Assembly (NCBI GenBank): GCA_002499445.1
Contig: DALS01000003.1
Location: 1 to 64,000, forward strand
Direction of reading: 5' to 3'
Source: Methanosarcina sp. UBA293
GTDB lineage: Archaea; Halobacteriota; Methanosarcinia; Methanosarcinales; Methanosarcinaceae
DNA length: 64,000 nt
The notes under the pieces are model-generated. The model did not search any database. It was not told where the DNA came from and worked only from the letters and a program-made list of their open reading frames with translations. Position numbers and translations under genes: made by a program. Of this stretch, positions 1-8,350 are shown in pieces (position 1 is the first letter of the stretch; each line of letters begins with the position of its first letter).

Positions 1-315
1 ACAATTTTATTTTTATAAATTTTTGGGTAATAACAGAGTTTAGAGGATTTCTACAGAGCCAGAAATTGTTATGGTTAAATTATTATGGTTATTACTATAA
101 TTTTAGTTGTAAATAATTGGAGAACCTCACTAAAAACTTATTTTGCTTAAAAATGAAAAGTTAACCATATTTTTTAATTCTTTTAGAGTTGCACACTCAG
201 ATTATGAACTCACACTTAGATAGTAATTATAAAAATTGTCTGTCTAACTAACAATCTTTATAATTATCAGGACGAAAAATAGAAAGAAAATAAATAAAAT
301 TGAGTTTGAGTGTAC
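1..315. other. AT-rich intergenic stretch at window edge
   Basis: No open reading frame or RNA gene is recognisable here. It lies downstream of the leftward ABC permease gene and probably holds its transcription end. Nothing else can be supported. Confidence 0.5.
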
Positions 316-1149
316 TTATATATCTACCTTATCAAACCTCCATAAAGCAGCCGATAACATTACAAGGGCAAAGAAAAGAAGTCCAAGGAAAGATATACCG
401 ATGTCTGCTGTAGTGTAAATATAGTGATTTCCCATTACAGAGAAATTGGATCCTAAAGCAAAATAACGAATCCCATCTGCAAGTAGTGTCAGCGGGTTAA
501 ACATCGAGAGAAATCGGAGGAAAGCAGGGAAGGAATCGATAGGATAAAGGGCGTTGCTTATAAAGAAAAGGGGCATGCTAAGCAGGGTAAGGATTGACTG
601 CATTCCTTCTGGATTTTCAATAGTAATTGCAATAGTACCTGACAGGAAAAGGAAGCCCAGAGTAAAGATTGCCACCAGTAACATGATGCCTGCGACAGCA
701 ATAAGAGTTTCAGTAAATGTATATCCTTTAAAGAAGTTCATTCCAATAACTTTCCCGAATCCTATTATTATGAAAGTTTGAATGAAAGCCTTGGTCACTC
801 CTGAAAGCCCAATTCCGAGAATGATATGAGACCTGGGAACTGGACTCGCAAGAGTTTCCTTTAAAAGGCTGAACTTTTTATCAAACATAAGGGTAGTGCC
901 TCCAAACAGACTGCTGAACAGCACATCCATTGCAATTATTCCTGCACCCATATACGAAAGGTAGTCAACTGCGGGAACCCCGGATACATCTGGAACAAGT
1001 GAAGTTAGCTTGTCAAAACTGTCTGACATTGCAAGCCCAAAAAAGCCAAGCCACATCACAGGCTGGATTAGTGAACTGAAGAGTACGGATTTGAATCTGA
1101 AAAATTTTACCATATCTCTCCAGTATATGGCATGGAATTCAAAATTCAT
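316..1149 (-). CDS. ABC-2 type (DrrB-like) transporter permease
   Basis: A 277-residue integral membrane protein with about six hydrophobic segments, matching the usual size and layout of ABC-2 permeases of the daunorubicin-resistance (DrrB) type. The N-terminus is cytoplasmic with an amphipathic stretch (WRDMVKFFRFK), and a conserved loop near residues 90-115 reads LLKETLASPVPRSHIILG, typical of the family. Its ATG overlaps the stop of the upstream ATPase gene by 4 bases (ATGA), so the two are translationally coupled and form one exporter. The substrate cannot be told from sequence; drugs, lipids or surface polymers are possible for this family. Confidence 0.85.
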   Translation of the reverse strand: MNFEFHAIYWRDMVKFFRFKSVLFSSLIQPVMWLGFFGLAMSDSFDKLTSLVPDVSGVPAVDYLSYMGAGIIAMDVLFSSLFGGTTLMFDKKFSLLKETLASPVPRSHIILGIGLSGVTKAFIQTFIIIGFGKVIGMNFFKGYTFTETLIAVAGIMLLVAIFTLGFLFLSGTIAITIENPEGMQSILTLLSMPLFFISNALYPIDSFPAFLRFLSMFNPLTLLADGIRYFALGSNFSVMGNHYIYTTADIGISFLGLLFFALVMLSAALWRFDKVDI

Positions 1150-2135
1150 TCCGATACCTCCGCAATTCTCATTCCTTGCTGTTTTTCTTTTTCATTACCT
1201 TCCCTTAATTCACGCCCTGTATAGTGAACAAAAACATCATCCATTGAGGGCTTTTTAATATTCACGGTTGTGATGTCTATCCCTTCACCCCGGAGTTTCT
1301 CCATGATTTGAGGAAGCACATGAGTAACATCTTCGCCTATTAGGATTCTAAGAGACTTTGTATCTTCTGTTACACTTTTTACCGCCTTGAGTGATCTTAA
1401 AATCTCTGCAGCGATTTTATTATTACTGGTTTCCAGATAAATAAGATCTTTTCCAAGTTTGTTCTTTAACTCATCCGCGTTTCCGGTTACAATTATTTTT
1501 CCATGGTCAATTATGCTTATTCTATCGCTCAGCTGGTCTGCTTCTTCCATGTAGTGGGTTGTCAGGAATATGGTAGTGCCCTCTTTCTTAATCTCTCTAA
1601 GGTATTCCCACATTCTCATCCTAGTCTGGATATCGAAACCTACAGTTGGTTCATCAAGGAAAAGAACTGCAGGTTTTGTCATCAATCCTCTTGCAAGTTC
1701 AAGCCTTCGCTTCATGCCCCCGCTCAGATCTTTTGCTAATGTATTCCTTTTATTTTCCAGATCTGTCAGTATTAAGAGCTCATCGATGCGTTTTTTTCTC
1801 TCTTTTTTTGGCATGGAATAGATCTTACCGTGATACTCAAGGTTCTCAGCTACGGTCATCTCATGATCAAGGCAAAGCATCTGAAAAACAATACCTATGG
1901 ATCTTCTTACGGATTTTGATTCCTTTGCGACATCGTATCCGTTAACTCTAGCTTCGCCCCTCTGGATCTTCCTCAATGTTGTGAGGATATTAATCACGGT
2001 ACTCTTGCCCGCCCCATTTGGGCCAAGAAATGAGAAAATTTCCCCCTGTTTTACGTTAAAACTGATATTATCAACAGCTTTTAAAGAACCATATGAATGC
2101 TCAAGATTATTTACTTCTATGATATTCTTGGTCAT
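1146..2135 (-). CDS. ABC transporter ATP-binding protein (DrrA-like)
   Basis: A 329-residue nucleotide-binding subunit. Walker A is GPNGAGKST near residue 39, the signature is LSGGMKRR, Walker B is AVLFLDEP and the switch histidine is in TTHYMEEA. After about residue 220 comes the C-terminal extension seen in DrrA/NodI-type exporters (DUF4162-like). It is the first gene of a two-gene operon with the permease. A GGGGAGGGG run lies just upstream of the ATG and can serve as a ribosome binding site. Role: powers export by the neighbouring permease. Confidence 0.88.
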   Translation of the reverse strand: MTKNIIEVNNLEHSYGSLKAVDNISFNVKQGEIFSFLGPNGAGKSTVINILTTLRKIQRGEARVNGYDVAKESKSVRRSIGIVFQMLCLDHEMTVAENLEYHGKIYSMPKKERKKRIDELLILTDLENKRNTLAKDLSGGMKRRLELARGLMTKPAVLFLDEPTVGFDIQTRMRMWEYLREIKKEGTTIFLTTHYMEEADQLSDRISIIDHGKIIVTGNADELKNKLGKDLIYLETSNNKIAAEILRSLKAVKSVTEDTKSLRILIGEDVTHVLPQIMEKLRGEGIDITTVNIKKPSMDDVFVHYTGRELREGNEKEKQQGMRIAEVSE

Positions 2136-3203
2136 TCGTAATCAACCCCTCCCCTCTACCATATCGGATTCCTCCTATTGATTATATTAGACCCTAATCT
2201 TGGATCCCATTTAAATGGGTATAGATCTAGTATAGTAGTTTGTTGAAACTATGAAGTTTGAACAAATATCTTGATAGTTTTACACAATTAGTTATTCTTC
2301 TGATGGTTTATATAACTAGGAAATAAAGTTTCTAAACTAACTTCTTAGAAGCTCCTTTGTTTTCCGTTTAGTGGTTTCTAAGATGTCTGATAGCTGCTCA
2401 ATTCAATCTTGCCTATTAAAACGCCCCCAATAACTTTTCTTTTTTATTTTGACTAAATAATTTTTCTTTACTATCTTCTAAATTATATGTGAAAAAATAT
2501 AGGGACTATAATTTTATATTGTAGAATCTACCTAAAATATGACGAGAATGATATGACAAGAGTGCTGAAATGATATTCTTACAAAATAGTTAAAATATAA
2601 GTATGTTTAATGTCAAGAGATTAAATTCAGAAACAAAGTAAAATTACTTGGAATAAATTGAAATAGAAAGCTTGGTCGATATTTTTGCAAATAGCTTGAC
2701 TTTAGCTTGACTTTAGCTTGGCTTCAATGTAATTCTGCTAATCTGAACTATATTAGAACTAACCTGAATTCATACTAAGTATAGTCTCCAGCTTACAATA
2801 TTTTCAGATATGTGGATAAGATATATATAAATACATTAATTAACGATGTTATTTTGGGGTAATATTAATGGTAGATACTTCAAAATTCTTACCAACGATA
2901 TGTGCATAGCCTGACAATAAGTGTGAGAAATTATAAATTGGAAACATCTTCGGGGGTTGAAAAAAGCTATGTCTCTGAAGATTACAGAAGCCGAATTTTA
3001 TATAAAAAATATAAATGAAGGAGTTGAAAACAAAGAAAGCTATTAAATCTGCTGCTTGGGAATTCCAAGAAAAGCAGTTGCTGACTATTCAAATTATATG
3101 CTTAATATCGCAACACCTTACCAACAGCCTTTAAAAAGCTAGTTAACGCTAAAGTCGAGTAAGGGAAGACGGCACGGCATTATTTTTATTGGGAGAGGGA
3201 GCT
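2136..3203. other. 1-kb AT-rich intergenic region
   Basis: Separates the leftward ABC operon from the rightward Hsp20-like gene and should contain both promoters. No convincing ORF is present. Around 2930-3150 there are coding-like fragments broken by stops that could be a decayed gene, but I cannot assign it. An 11-bp tandem repeat sits at 2692-2724. Confidence 0.5.
2692..2724. repeat. Three tandem copies of an 11-bp unit
   Basis: The unit TAGCTTGACTT occurs at 2692-2702 and 2703-2713, and as TAGCTTGGCTT at 2714-2724. It is non-coding and probably slippage-derived. Confidence 0.85.
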
Positions 3204-3512
3204 ATGGACAGTGCTGTACCCAGAATATTAAAAACTCCGATACTGGCAATGTATCATGATGACAAACACCAGAGCCTTACTGTGGAAGTCGAACTTCCTG
3301 ATGTGGAAAGTAAGAATATAACACTTATAATGCATGAAAACAGCTTTTACCTGAAAGCTTTCAGTAAAAACGTGGAATACCTTGGATCTTTTTTCCTGGA
3401 TGGGCCTGTAGATCCTGAAAAAGCGATCGCGGTCAATAATAAGGGAATGCTTACTATCAAAGTTCCCTACAAAGAAGGATTTGTATGTGCAAGAATCGTT
3501 CCTGTTGAGTAA
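3204..3512 (+). CDS. Small Hsp20/alpha-crystallin-like protein
   Basis: A 102-residue protein made almost entirely of a p23/alpha-crystallin fold. The strand pattern SLTVEVELPDV, then ITLIMHENSFYLKA, then the VDPEKAIAVNNKGMLTIKVP motif matches archaeal Hsp20-family proteins. The ATG at 3204 is chosen over an upstream TTG in the same frame because a purine-rich GGGAGAGGGAG site sits directly before it. It lacks the long N-terminal arm and the I-x-I tail of oligomeric small heat-shock proteins, so it may act as a single-domain cochaperone-like protein rather than a large holdase. The neighbours give no clear functional hint. Confidence 0.7.
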   Translation: MDSAVPRILKTPILAMYHDDKHQSLTVEVELPDVESKNITLIMHENSFYLKAFSKNVEYLGSFFLDGPVDPEKAIAVNNKGMLTIKVPYKEGFVCARIVPVE

Positions 3513-3689
3513 CACAGAAATCAAGAACAGTCTATTGAAAGTATTTCTTCTACCGAAAATATTTATGTCTACAGCAAAATGATTCTAAAACCTTATTCAA
3601 AACCTTATTCATATCCTATTAGTCTTCATTATTTTTCACTAGAGTTAATCAACCTTTCTTGTCGAAGCTTTTTGCACAGAGGAAATCTT

Positions 3690-3899
3690 ATGAAAATAAT
3701 AAAATGCCGCGATCTGGGGTTCAAGTGTAACTTTATGGCTGCTGGAAACGAACTGAAAGAAGTTGAAACTGCAATTTTCGATCACATCGAAAAACAGCAT
3801 GAAATAGAGCTTAAGGATATGTCCGAAGATGATATCCGCCATCTGAAGCATCGGATATCCACCCTTTTGGGAAGAAGCTGCGGCTGCGGTGCTCTATAA
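3690..3899 (+). CDS. DUF1059 family small protein
   Basis: A 69-residue protein beginning MKIIKCRDLGFKC. The early Cys pair, the central acidic helix with HIEKQHEI and the C-terminal CGCG fit the DUF1059 family (predicted small metal-binding proteins). The ATG at 3690 follows AGAGGAAAT, a suitable ribosome binding site; an in-frame upstream ATG at 3579 has none and would add unconserved residues. The function is unknown; metal binding is inferred from the family and the cysteines and histidines. Confidence 0.75.
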   Translation: MKIIKCRDLGFKCNFMAAGNELKEVETAIFDHIEKQHEIELKDMSEDDIRHLKHRISTLLGRSCGCGAL

Positions 3900-3985
3900 T
3901 CTTTCCAGTCAATACGGTATGCGCTCGAAAATTGAATGCTGAAAAATTGGACGTTGTTATAGGATAAAATAAAAAACGAGAAAAA

Positions 3986-4004
3986 GATGGAGCCGGGCTC
4001 CATC
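3986..4004 (-). terminator. Hairpin terminator trailing FrhB-like 3' fragment A
   Basis: The arms GATGGAGCC and GGCTCCATC are separated by one base. On the minus strand the hairpin runs into a T tract (3981-3985). It looks like the old terminator of the duplicated gene end just to its right. A near-identical copy sits at 11728-11746. Confidence 0.6.
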
Positions 4005-4027
4005 CAAAAGCTGTTTTTTGAAGTAAT

Positions 4028-4230
4028 TATTCCGGGTTCCTTACCATCTTTTTCTTTGCAAGCTTTTCAATAATGCCAAGGCTGACCTCGCCGCCTACGC
4101 TCAGCTTCCCATTGGCAACCGCGCTGTCCAGCAGGTGCTGTCCAACAAGGGTGCGGACGACAAGGGTTGTGTAGCCGTCAGGGCTTCCGACCGAACCTGC
4201 TGAGATGTCTGCTTTGAGGGCGGCAAATTC
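4028..4230 (-). pseudogene. 3'-end fragment of the FrhB-like gene (copy A)
   Basis: On the minus strand this reads about 65 codons homologous to the C-terminus of the intact FrhB-like protein at 14462-15496 (ALKADISAGSVGSPDGY, then GKLSVGGEV, then LAKKKM), including a stop at 4028-4030. It has no start: the frame hits a stop a few codons upstream of EFAALKADIS. To the right, homology to the FrhB-like gene ends near 4230, but similarity to fragments C (9279) and D (11770) continues through the promoter and leader of the next secreted-protein gene. The unit that was duplicated is therefore gene end plus promoter plus leader. Confidence 0.85.
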
Positions 4231-4394
4231 TATTTCATGATCTTGTTTTTATTTGGAAATTCTGGCGACAATAGTGGTCACGTATATAATATTTCTATCC
4301 AATGTATCAAACAATTTGTCGCCTAATGTAATATTAATGGAAAAATAGATCATAATTATTACCAGTTTTTTGATATTTTGGCAATTCAGCAAGT

Positions 4395-4558
4395 AAATTT
4401 ATATGGAGTTAGTTAAAAGTAGTTTATGGAGTTCAAACGAACTTTCCAGAGCCAACTTGAACTCCACATTGCCCGGAGGCATGATTATTGTTAGCTTTGT
4501 GAATATTTAAGGCTTGCTTGATTTTGCCTCCTGGGAAATGAACAGGAGTGAGTATGAA
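4395..4558 (+). promoter_or_regulatory. Promoter and two-hairpin leader, copy A
   Basis: A TATA-like AAATTTATATGG at 4395-4406 should place transcription start near 4425. Hairpin 1 pairs TGGAGTTCAA (4427-4436) with TTGAACTCCA (4457-4466) around a 20-nt loop containing CTTTCCAGAG. Hairpin 2 pairs CCCGGAGGCA (4472-4481) with TGCCTCCTGGG (4525-4535). The same 3' arm contains CTCCTG (4528-4533), a perfect complement of the Shine-Dalgarno CAGGAG (4543-4548). The strand can therefore pair either upstream or with the ribosome binding site. The hairpin 2 loop carries GTTAGCTTTG and TATTTAAGG, common to most copies. A TTG-started mini-ORF (4488-4502) is possible. Confidence 0.75.
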
Positions 4559-5755
4559 ATGAAGAAGATAGGAATAGGAATATTGTTTTTGACAATATTC
4601 CTGATGAACGTGGCTTTTGTGTCGGTGGCGAGTGCCGAAACATTATCTGAAGATGCTGCTGATATAGCAGTTGCAGAGCCAGGACTAATTACACCAGAGG
4701 AGCTAAACTCAATAATCAAACAGATTCCTCCAACAGATCCCTGTATCCTGGAAAAAATGAATGAAAATGAGAGCGCTTTAAGAACTTATGGCAAAGTTCC
4801 TGAAATTACAACAGGTACTGAGGTTTATAAATGGTTTAATAATCTGGATTGTATCAGGGTTAACCTGAATGAGAATAAAGAAATGAAGCCGTACTTTTAT
4901 CCTGCAGGCCCACTTGTAGCATACGGTACACATACGGACGGTTACTTTTGGGTTATTGTCGATGAAAGGTATGATGATCTTAAAAATGAAGATTTTGATG
5001 CCATTGTTGATCTCATAAAAAAACATGCAACAAAACTAAATATTACTGATGTGCCAATTGTATTCTCTACTGGCACAATAACCACTGATTCTGCTTCCAT
5101 TAGCCAAGTTTCGATGAGTTCTGTAGACCCATACCTAGTTTATCGTCGCCCTATTACAGGAGGGATAGCTCATTGTGTATTAAATGAAACTGGATATAAT
5201 GTGGGGACTATAGGATTTGCCGCTAAGAGAAATAGTGATAATGCAAACGGATATGTATTTGCTGGACACACATCTTGGTTCCGGACAGGCTTGCAATCAT
5301 ATCAACCAACTTATGCTTCTGGAAATCTAGCTGGAACAGTTTCAAAAATCGGTGCAAATACTGATGCAGCCTTTGTACCTTATAGTAATGTCGCAGCTCA
5401 AATACATACCGGTGGAGGAAATTTTGTAAACGTAGATGGTTACTATTCAGGTGGAATATCAGGCATGGTTCTAAAAAGATCTGGAAGAATAACTGGATCT
5501 GTGACCGGATCATACCTCGGAGTTTTAACAGGTCAGCTTGTTGACGGGCATTATATGGATAGAATAGAATTAATGACTCCAGTATGCTCAGTTGGGGATA
5601 GCGGTGGTCCGGTATACGCTACATACAATAACCGCAACAAGATTGTTGGGATAACATGTGCAGCAGCTCTACTTACAAATGGGCAGCAAGCCGCTATTTA
5701 TATCCCATGTGGGGAGGTAATGCCTAAACTTAGTATAACTCCTCTTACAGTATAA
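4559..5755 (+). CDS. Secreted trypsin-fold serine protease with pro-domain (module 1)
   Basis: A 398-residue pre-pro-protease. Residues 1-26 are a signal peptide ending VASA. Residues about 70-172 form a pro-domain (TYGKVPEITTG, then KPYFYPAGPLVAYG, then NITDVPIVFSTG). A chymotrypsin-fold catalytic domain follows, with triad His237 (AGHTSW), Asp269 (NTDAAF) and Ser348 (GDSGGP). The layout resembles streptogrisin or alpha-lytic proteases, in which the pro-domain guides folding and blocks the active site. The ATG at 4559 is chosen because GGAGTGA precedes it and the signal peptide starts there. It sits behind leader copy A and is followed by a hairpin and a partner protein made of pro-domain repeats. 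A close paralogue lies at 27127. The substrate is unknown. Confidence 0.85.
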   Translation: MKKIGIGILFLTIFLMNVAFVSVASAETLSEDAADIAVAEPGLITPEELNSIIKQIPPTDPCILEKMNENESALRTYGKVPEITTGTEVYKWFNNLDCIRVNLNENKEMKPYFYPAGPLVAYGTHTDGYFWVIVDERYDDLKNEDFDAIVDLIKKHATKLNITDVPIVFSTGTITTDSASISQVSMSSVDPYLVYRRPITGGIAHCVLNETGYNVGTIGFAAKRNSDNANGYVFAGHTSWFRTGLQSYQPTYASGNLAGTVSKIGANTDAAFVPYSNVAAQIHTGGGNFVNVDGYYSGGISGMVLKRSGRITGSVTGSYLGVLTGQLVDGHYMDRIELMTPVCSVGDSGGPVYATYNNRNKIVGITCAAALLTNGQQAAIYIPCGEVMPKLSITPLTV

Positions 5756-5774
5756 CTCCTTTTAATGTACGATT

Positions 5775-5796
5775 AAGGCACAACTATTCGTGCCTT
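5775..5796 (+). terminator. Intercistronic hairpin between protease and partner
   Basis: AAGGCAC (5775-5781) pairs with GTGCCTT (5790-5796) over an 8-nt loop, followed by TTC. It sits between the protease stop and the GGTGA ribosome site of the next gene. It probably acts as a partial terminator or mRNA end-stabiliser. The paralogous module has an unrelated sequence with the same structure at 28326-28347. Confidence 0.6.
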
Positions 5797-5825
5797 TTCA
5801 ATTATTGGAAAATTGTGGTGATAAT

Positions 5826-6986
5826 ATGGGTAAAAAATCAGTTATCATTTTTTTGATTCTAGTCCTATTTTCAGGGCCCGCACTTGCAAATACTTTCCAT
5901 ACGCCTGGCCAGAATGAAATTATAGAGGAAACGATTTACTGGTCAGAAATACCCATGTATTATATACCGTACGCTGCCTATCATGATACTCAGGAGAAAA
6001 CAATCTCTCTGCTCTTAAATCTAAATAAAGAATCCCTTAAAAACTGTACAAATCCTGAAAGTCCGATATATGACCCAAATATACTAAAAGCGTATGGAAA
6101 TGTTCCAACAATTAAAAACACTTCCCAACTGGATGACTTCAGTTCAATCCTGCAGGCTATAAGAGACAATTCTATCCGCGAGGTAAAGCCATACCTTTAT
6201 CCTGATGGCCCGATAGTTAACTACGGTGCCGGTTCTATGCCCGGGTATTTTTTGATCAGACTTTATGATTATGAAGGTAACAAAACCGTCTATCCAGAAA
6301 CCGAGTTAAAGGAAATTTACGACATTGTGGAAAAAAATGCAATTGAAGTTGGGCTTGATGAAGTTCCGGTCATATTTTGTCTCTGGGATAAAACAACAAT
6401 GTTTTATTTTCCTGAAAATAACCCTACATTCGGCAAAGACGTTGTTCAGCTAACGGATGTTAGATTCCCGGTACGTTTTTATTATTTATCTAATTCGTCT
6501 TCCTTACAAATTATAAAAAATAGTTCTCTCGATGAAATACAACCGTATCTCTATCCAGAAGGGCCGATAGTTGCCTACGGTTCCGACACGATGGACATGT
6601 TTTTTCCGATAGAACTTCATTATGAGGAAAATGGAACCGTTTATTCCCAGAGCGAACTAAACAAAATCTACAATATTGTGAAAGAACATGCGAATAAAGC
6701 CGGTCTTGAAGGTGTTTCCGTTGCGTTTTACAACAAGAAAGGTACAGTACGCTTTGATAATCTCTATAATGAATCATATTTCCGGGCCCGCAACCTGGTG
6801 CCTGGGAGTAATGGCGGAATAGAGAATTCTACATTAAACAGTTCTAAGTTGACCTATAAAGAAAATTCCATTTCTCCAATAAAAGGTATATTATCCCTAG
6901 TATCAGACATTATAGTACGTATTTTTGATTATCTCCAAAAACCCATAGCTTGTTCCTTAACTCTGCCGAGCACCGGACTAACATAA
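5826..6986 (+). CDS. Secreted protein with two protease-pro-domain repeats
   Basis: A 386-residue protein with signal peptide MGKKSVIIFLILVLFSGPALA. Two tandem domains, about residues 85-190 and 226-310, each repeat the pro-domain of the upstream protease: AYGNVPTI and KPYLYPDGPIVNYG in the first, QPYLYPEGPIVAYG in the second, each ending in a VPVIF- or VSVAF-like strand. There is no catalytic triad. The ATG at 5826 follows GGTGATAAT; the longer frame from 5790 would put 12 residues before the signal peptide. The context suggests a separate foldase or inhibitor of the protease, by analogy with bacterial pro-regions; this is inference. Unlike its paralogue at 28379, it lacks a PGF-CTERM tail, ending instead in a different hydrophobic sequence. 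Confidence 0.75.
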   Translation: MGKKSVIIFLILVLFSGPALANTFHTPGQNEIIEETIYWSEIPMYYIPYAAYHDTQEKTISLLLNLNKESLKNCTNPESPIYDPNILKAYGNVPTIKNTSQLDDFSSILQAIRDNSIREVKPYLYPDGPIVNYGAGSMPGYFLIRLYDYEGNKTVYPETELKEIYDIVEKNAIEVGLDEVPVIFCLWDKTTMFYFPENNPTFGKDVVQLTDVRFPVRFYYLSNSSSLQIIKNSSLDEIQPYLYPEGPIVAYGSDTMDMFFPIELHYEENGTVYSQSELNKIYNIVKEHANKAGLEGVSVAFYNKKGTVRFDNLYNESYFRARNLVPGSNGGIENSTLNSSKLTYKENSISPIKGILSLVSDIIVRIFDYLQKPIACSLTLPSTGLT

Positions 6987-7309
6987 ATGGTTTTGAACCC
7001 GAATGTACATCACTGGGGACTGATGAAGCTCAAAACTTCACACTTAAAATTTATTCATGCATATTTGTTTGTGTTTCTTTTCAATCCTTTTCTTTACAAA
7101 CTCTTGATAATTCAAATTTTCAATAGATCGATTGGGATGCCGACGTAAGAATGAGAGTTACAAGTTCAATTTTTTACTCGTACTGTGCAAGTTATTTGAG
7201 ATACGTATGGTCATATAAGTATTCTGTACAAAGTCTCAAACAATCAAAGGTCGGGTAATAACTGTGTATTCGAAACAGTATTTTCAGTTAGATGATTTAG
7301 CCACAAATT
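6987..7309. other. Intergenic AT-rich region
   Basis: No ORF or RNA gene is recognised between the pro-domain repeat gene and leader copy B. Confidence 0.5.
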
Positions 7310-7489
7310 AATTATAAGAGTGAGTTCATGAAAAAAATGAACATTAAAAAGATGTTTAATGGAGTTCAAATTCTCTCTGGAAAGTCTATTTGAATCCCAT
7401 ATTGCCCGGAGGCATGATTTAGGTTAGCTTTGCGTGTATTTAAGGCTTGTCTGATCCTGCCTCCTTAGAAAATAACTAGGAGGAAGTAA
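7310..7489 (+). promoter_or_regulatory. Promoter and two-hairpin leader, copy B (inverted loop 1)
   Basis: Hairpin 1 pairs TGGAGTTCAA (7360-7369) with TTGAATCCCA (7390-7399). Its loop core CTCTGGAAAG (7375-7384) is the exact reverse complement of CTTTCCAGAG in copy A, at the same 5-nt spacing from both arms. Hairpin 2 pairs GGAGGCA (7408-7414) with TGCCTCC (7458-7464). The ribosome site CTAGGAGG (7476-7483) can alternatively pair with CCTCCTTAG (7460-7468), eight pairs with one bulged T. No FrhB-like fragment precedes this copy. The TATA box is uncertain (AATTATAAG at 7310 or an AT stretch near 7333). Confidence 0.7.
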
Positions 7490-8350
7490 ATGATAACAAA
7501 GAGATTTGTAATAGGAACATTGTTTTTGGTAATTTTCTTGGTAGGTATGGCTTTTGTACCAACAGCAAGTGCGATTGATACTAAGTTGAGTGAAGAAAAA
7601 AGTACAAAAAGTATTTACTGTGCAGAAAATGAAATTATCTCTAAGCTTTCTTCGAATCAAACTTCTTCAGAAAATTCAAAAAAAGCCGAAGAACTCATAA
7701 ATAAAATAAAAGCACAAAATGAACAGGAAATTTCAGATTCGGTAAATAAATCTACAAGTGAGCAAATATCAATACTATCTACTGTAACGTTAGGGACAGA
7801 CGCTACATTCACTAATGCAGACTGCGGAGATAGTGGTACTTCATCATGGGGAGCAGCACCCTGTCTTAAAGGTTCTGACTATATTAAGAGTTCAAGAAGA
7901 GCTAGAGAAGCTGTACTCACGGGTCCTGGAGGATATGGAGGGGGCGGTGCTTGGGCATGGGTTGGAAAATCTTTTTATGTGTCAGGTTCTGGTTCTCAGT
8001 CAGCAAATATAAGAATGACTGGATATCTGTATGGTTTGACAAGTGCCGCAGCTGGAGGATCAAGCAGTTCAGATGTAGATTTAGTATTAAAAGATTCAAC
8101 CACTGGAACTTCATATAGTACTTCAATATACAGTGTGTCATGTGGCGGTCTAGGATGGGAAAATGTAGATCAATCTTTTAATAAAGGTTTATCAGTAACG
8201 TTGCAGGGTGGCCACAGTTATATTGCATACCTGAAGGTAGCTGGAAGCGCTTCGACTTATGGAATTGGAGAAGCGGGATCTGATTTTGGTCCAGGGGATG
8301 GCGATGATGAAGGATATGTTTCTTATTCTTCGATAATCGTTGATTTTTAA
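7490..8350 (+). CDS. Secreted Gly/Ser-rich protein of unknown function
   Basis: A 286-residue protein. Residues 1-28 are a signal peptide (MITKRFVIGTLFLVIFLVG, then PTASA). A charged, likely helical segment with Lys/Glu/Asn runs to about residue 90. A C-terminal beta-rich domain of about 180 residues follows, with GGYGGGGAWAWVGKSFYVSGSGS and a Gly/Asp-rich end. No catalytic motif is recognised; the C-terminal part could be a carbohydrate- or surface-binding beta-sandwich. The ATG follows AGGAGG at ideal spacing. It is controlled by leader copy B, like the neighbouring proteases. It is followed by a long inverted-repeat element. Confidence 0.65.
   Translation: MITKRFVIGTLFLVIFLVGMAFVPTASAIDTKLSEEKSTKSIYCAENEIISKLSSNQTSSENSKKAEELINKIKAQNEQEISDSVNKSTSEQISILSTVTLGTDATFTNADCGDSGTSSWGAAPCLKGSDYIKSSRRAREAVLTGPGGYGGGGAWAWVGKSFYVSGSGSQSANIRMTGYLYGLTSAAAGGSSSSDVDLVLKDSTTGTSYSTSIYSVSCGGLGWENVDQSFNKGLSVTLQGGHSYIAYLKVAGSASTYGIGEAGSDFGPGDGDDEGYVSYSSIIVDF

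Noticed and set aside
2930..3160. Possible pseudogene upstream of the Hsp20-like gene
   Set aside because: Stops in all frames and no recognisable protein similarity; left as intergenic DNA.
4427..4466. Hairpin 1 as a tRNA T-arm or transposon end
   Set aside because: The GTTCAA resemblance is accidental. It recurs only as part of the complete two-hairpin leader, always next to a start codon, with no transposase or target duplication.
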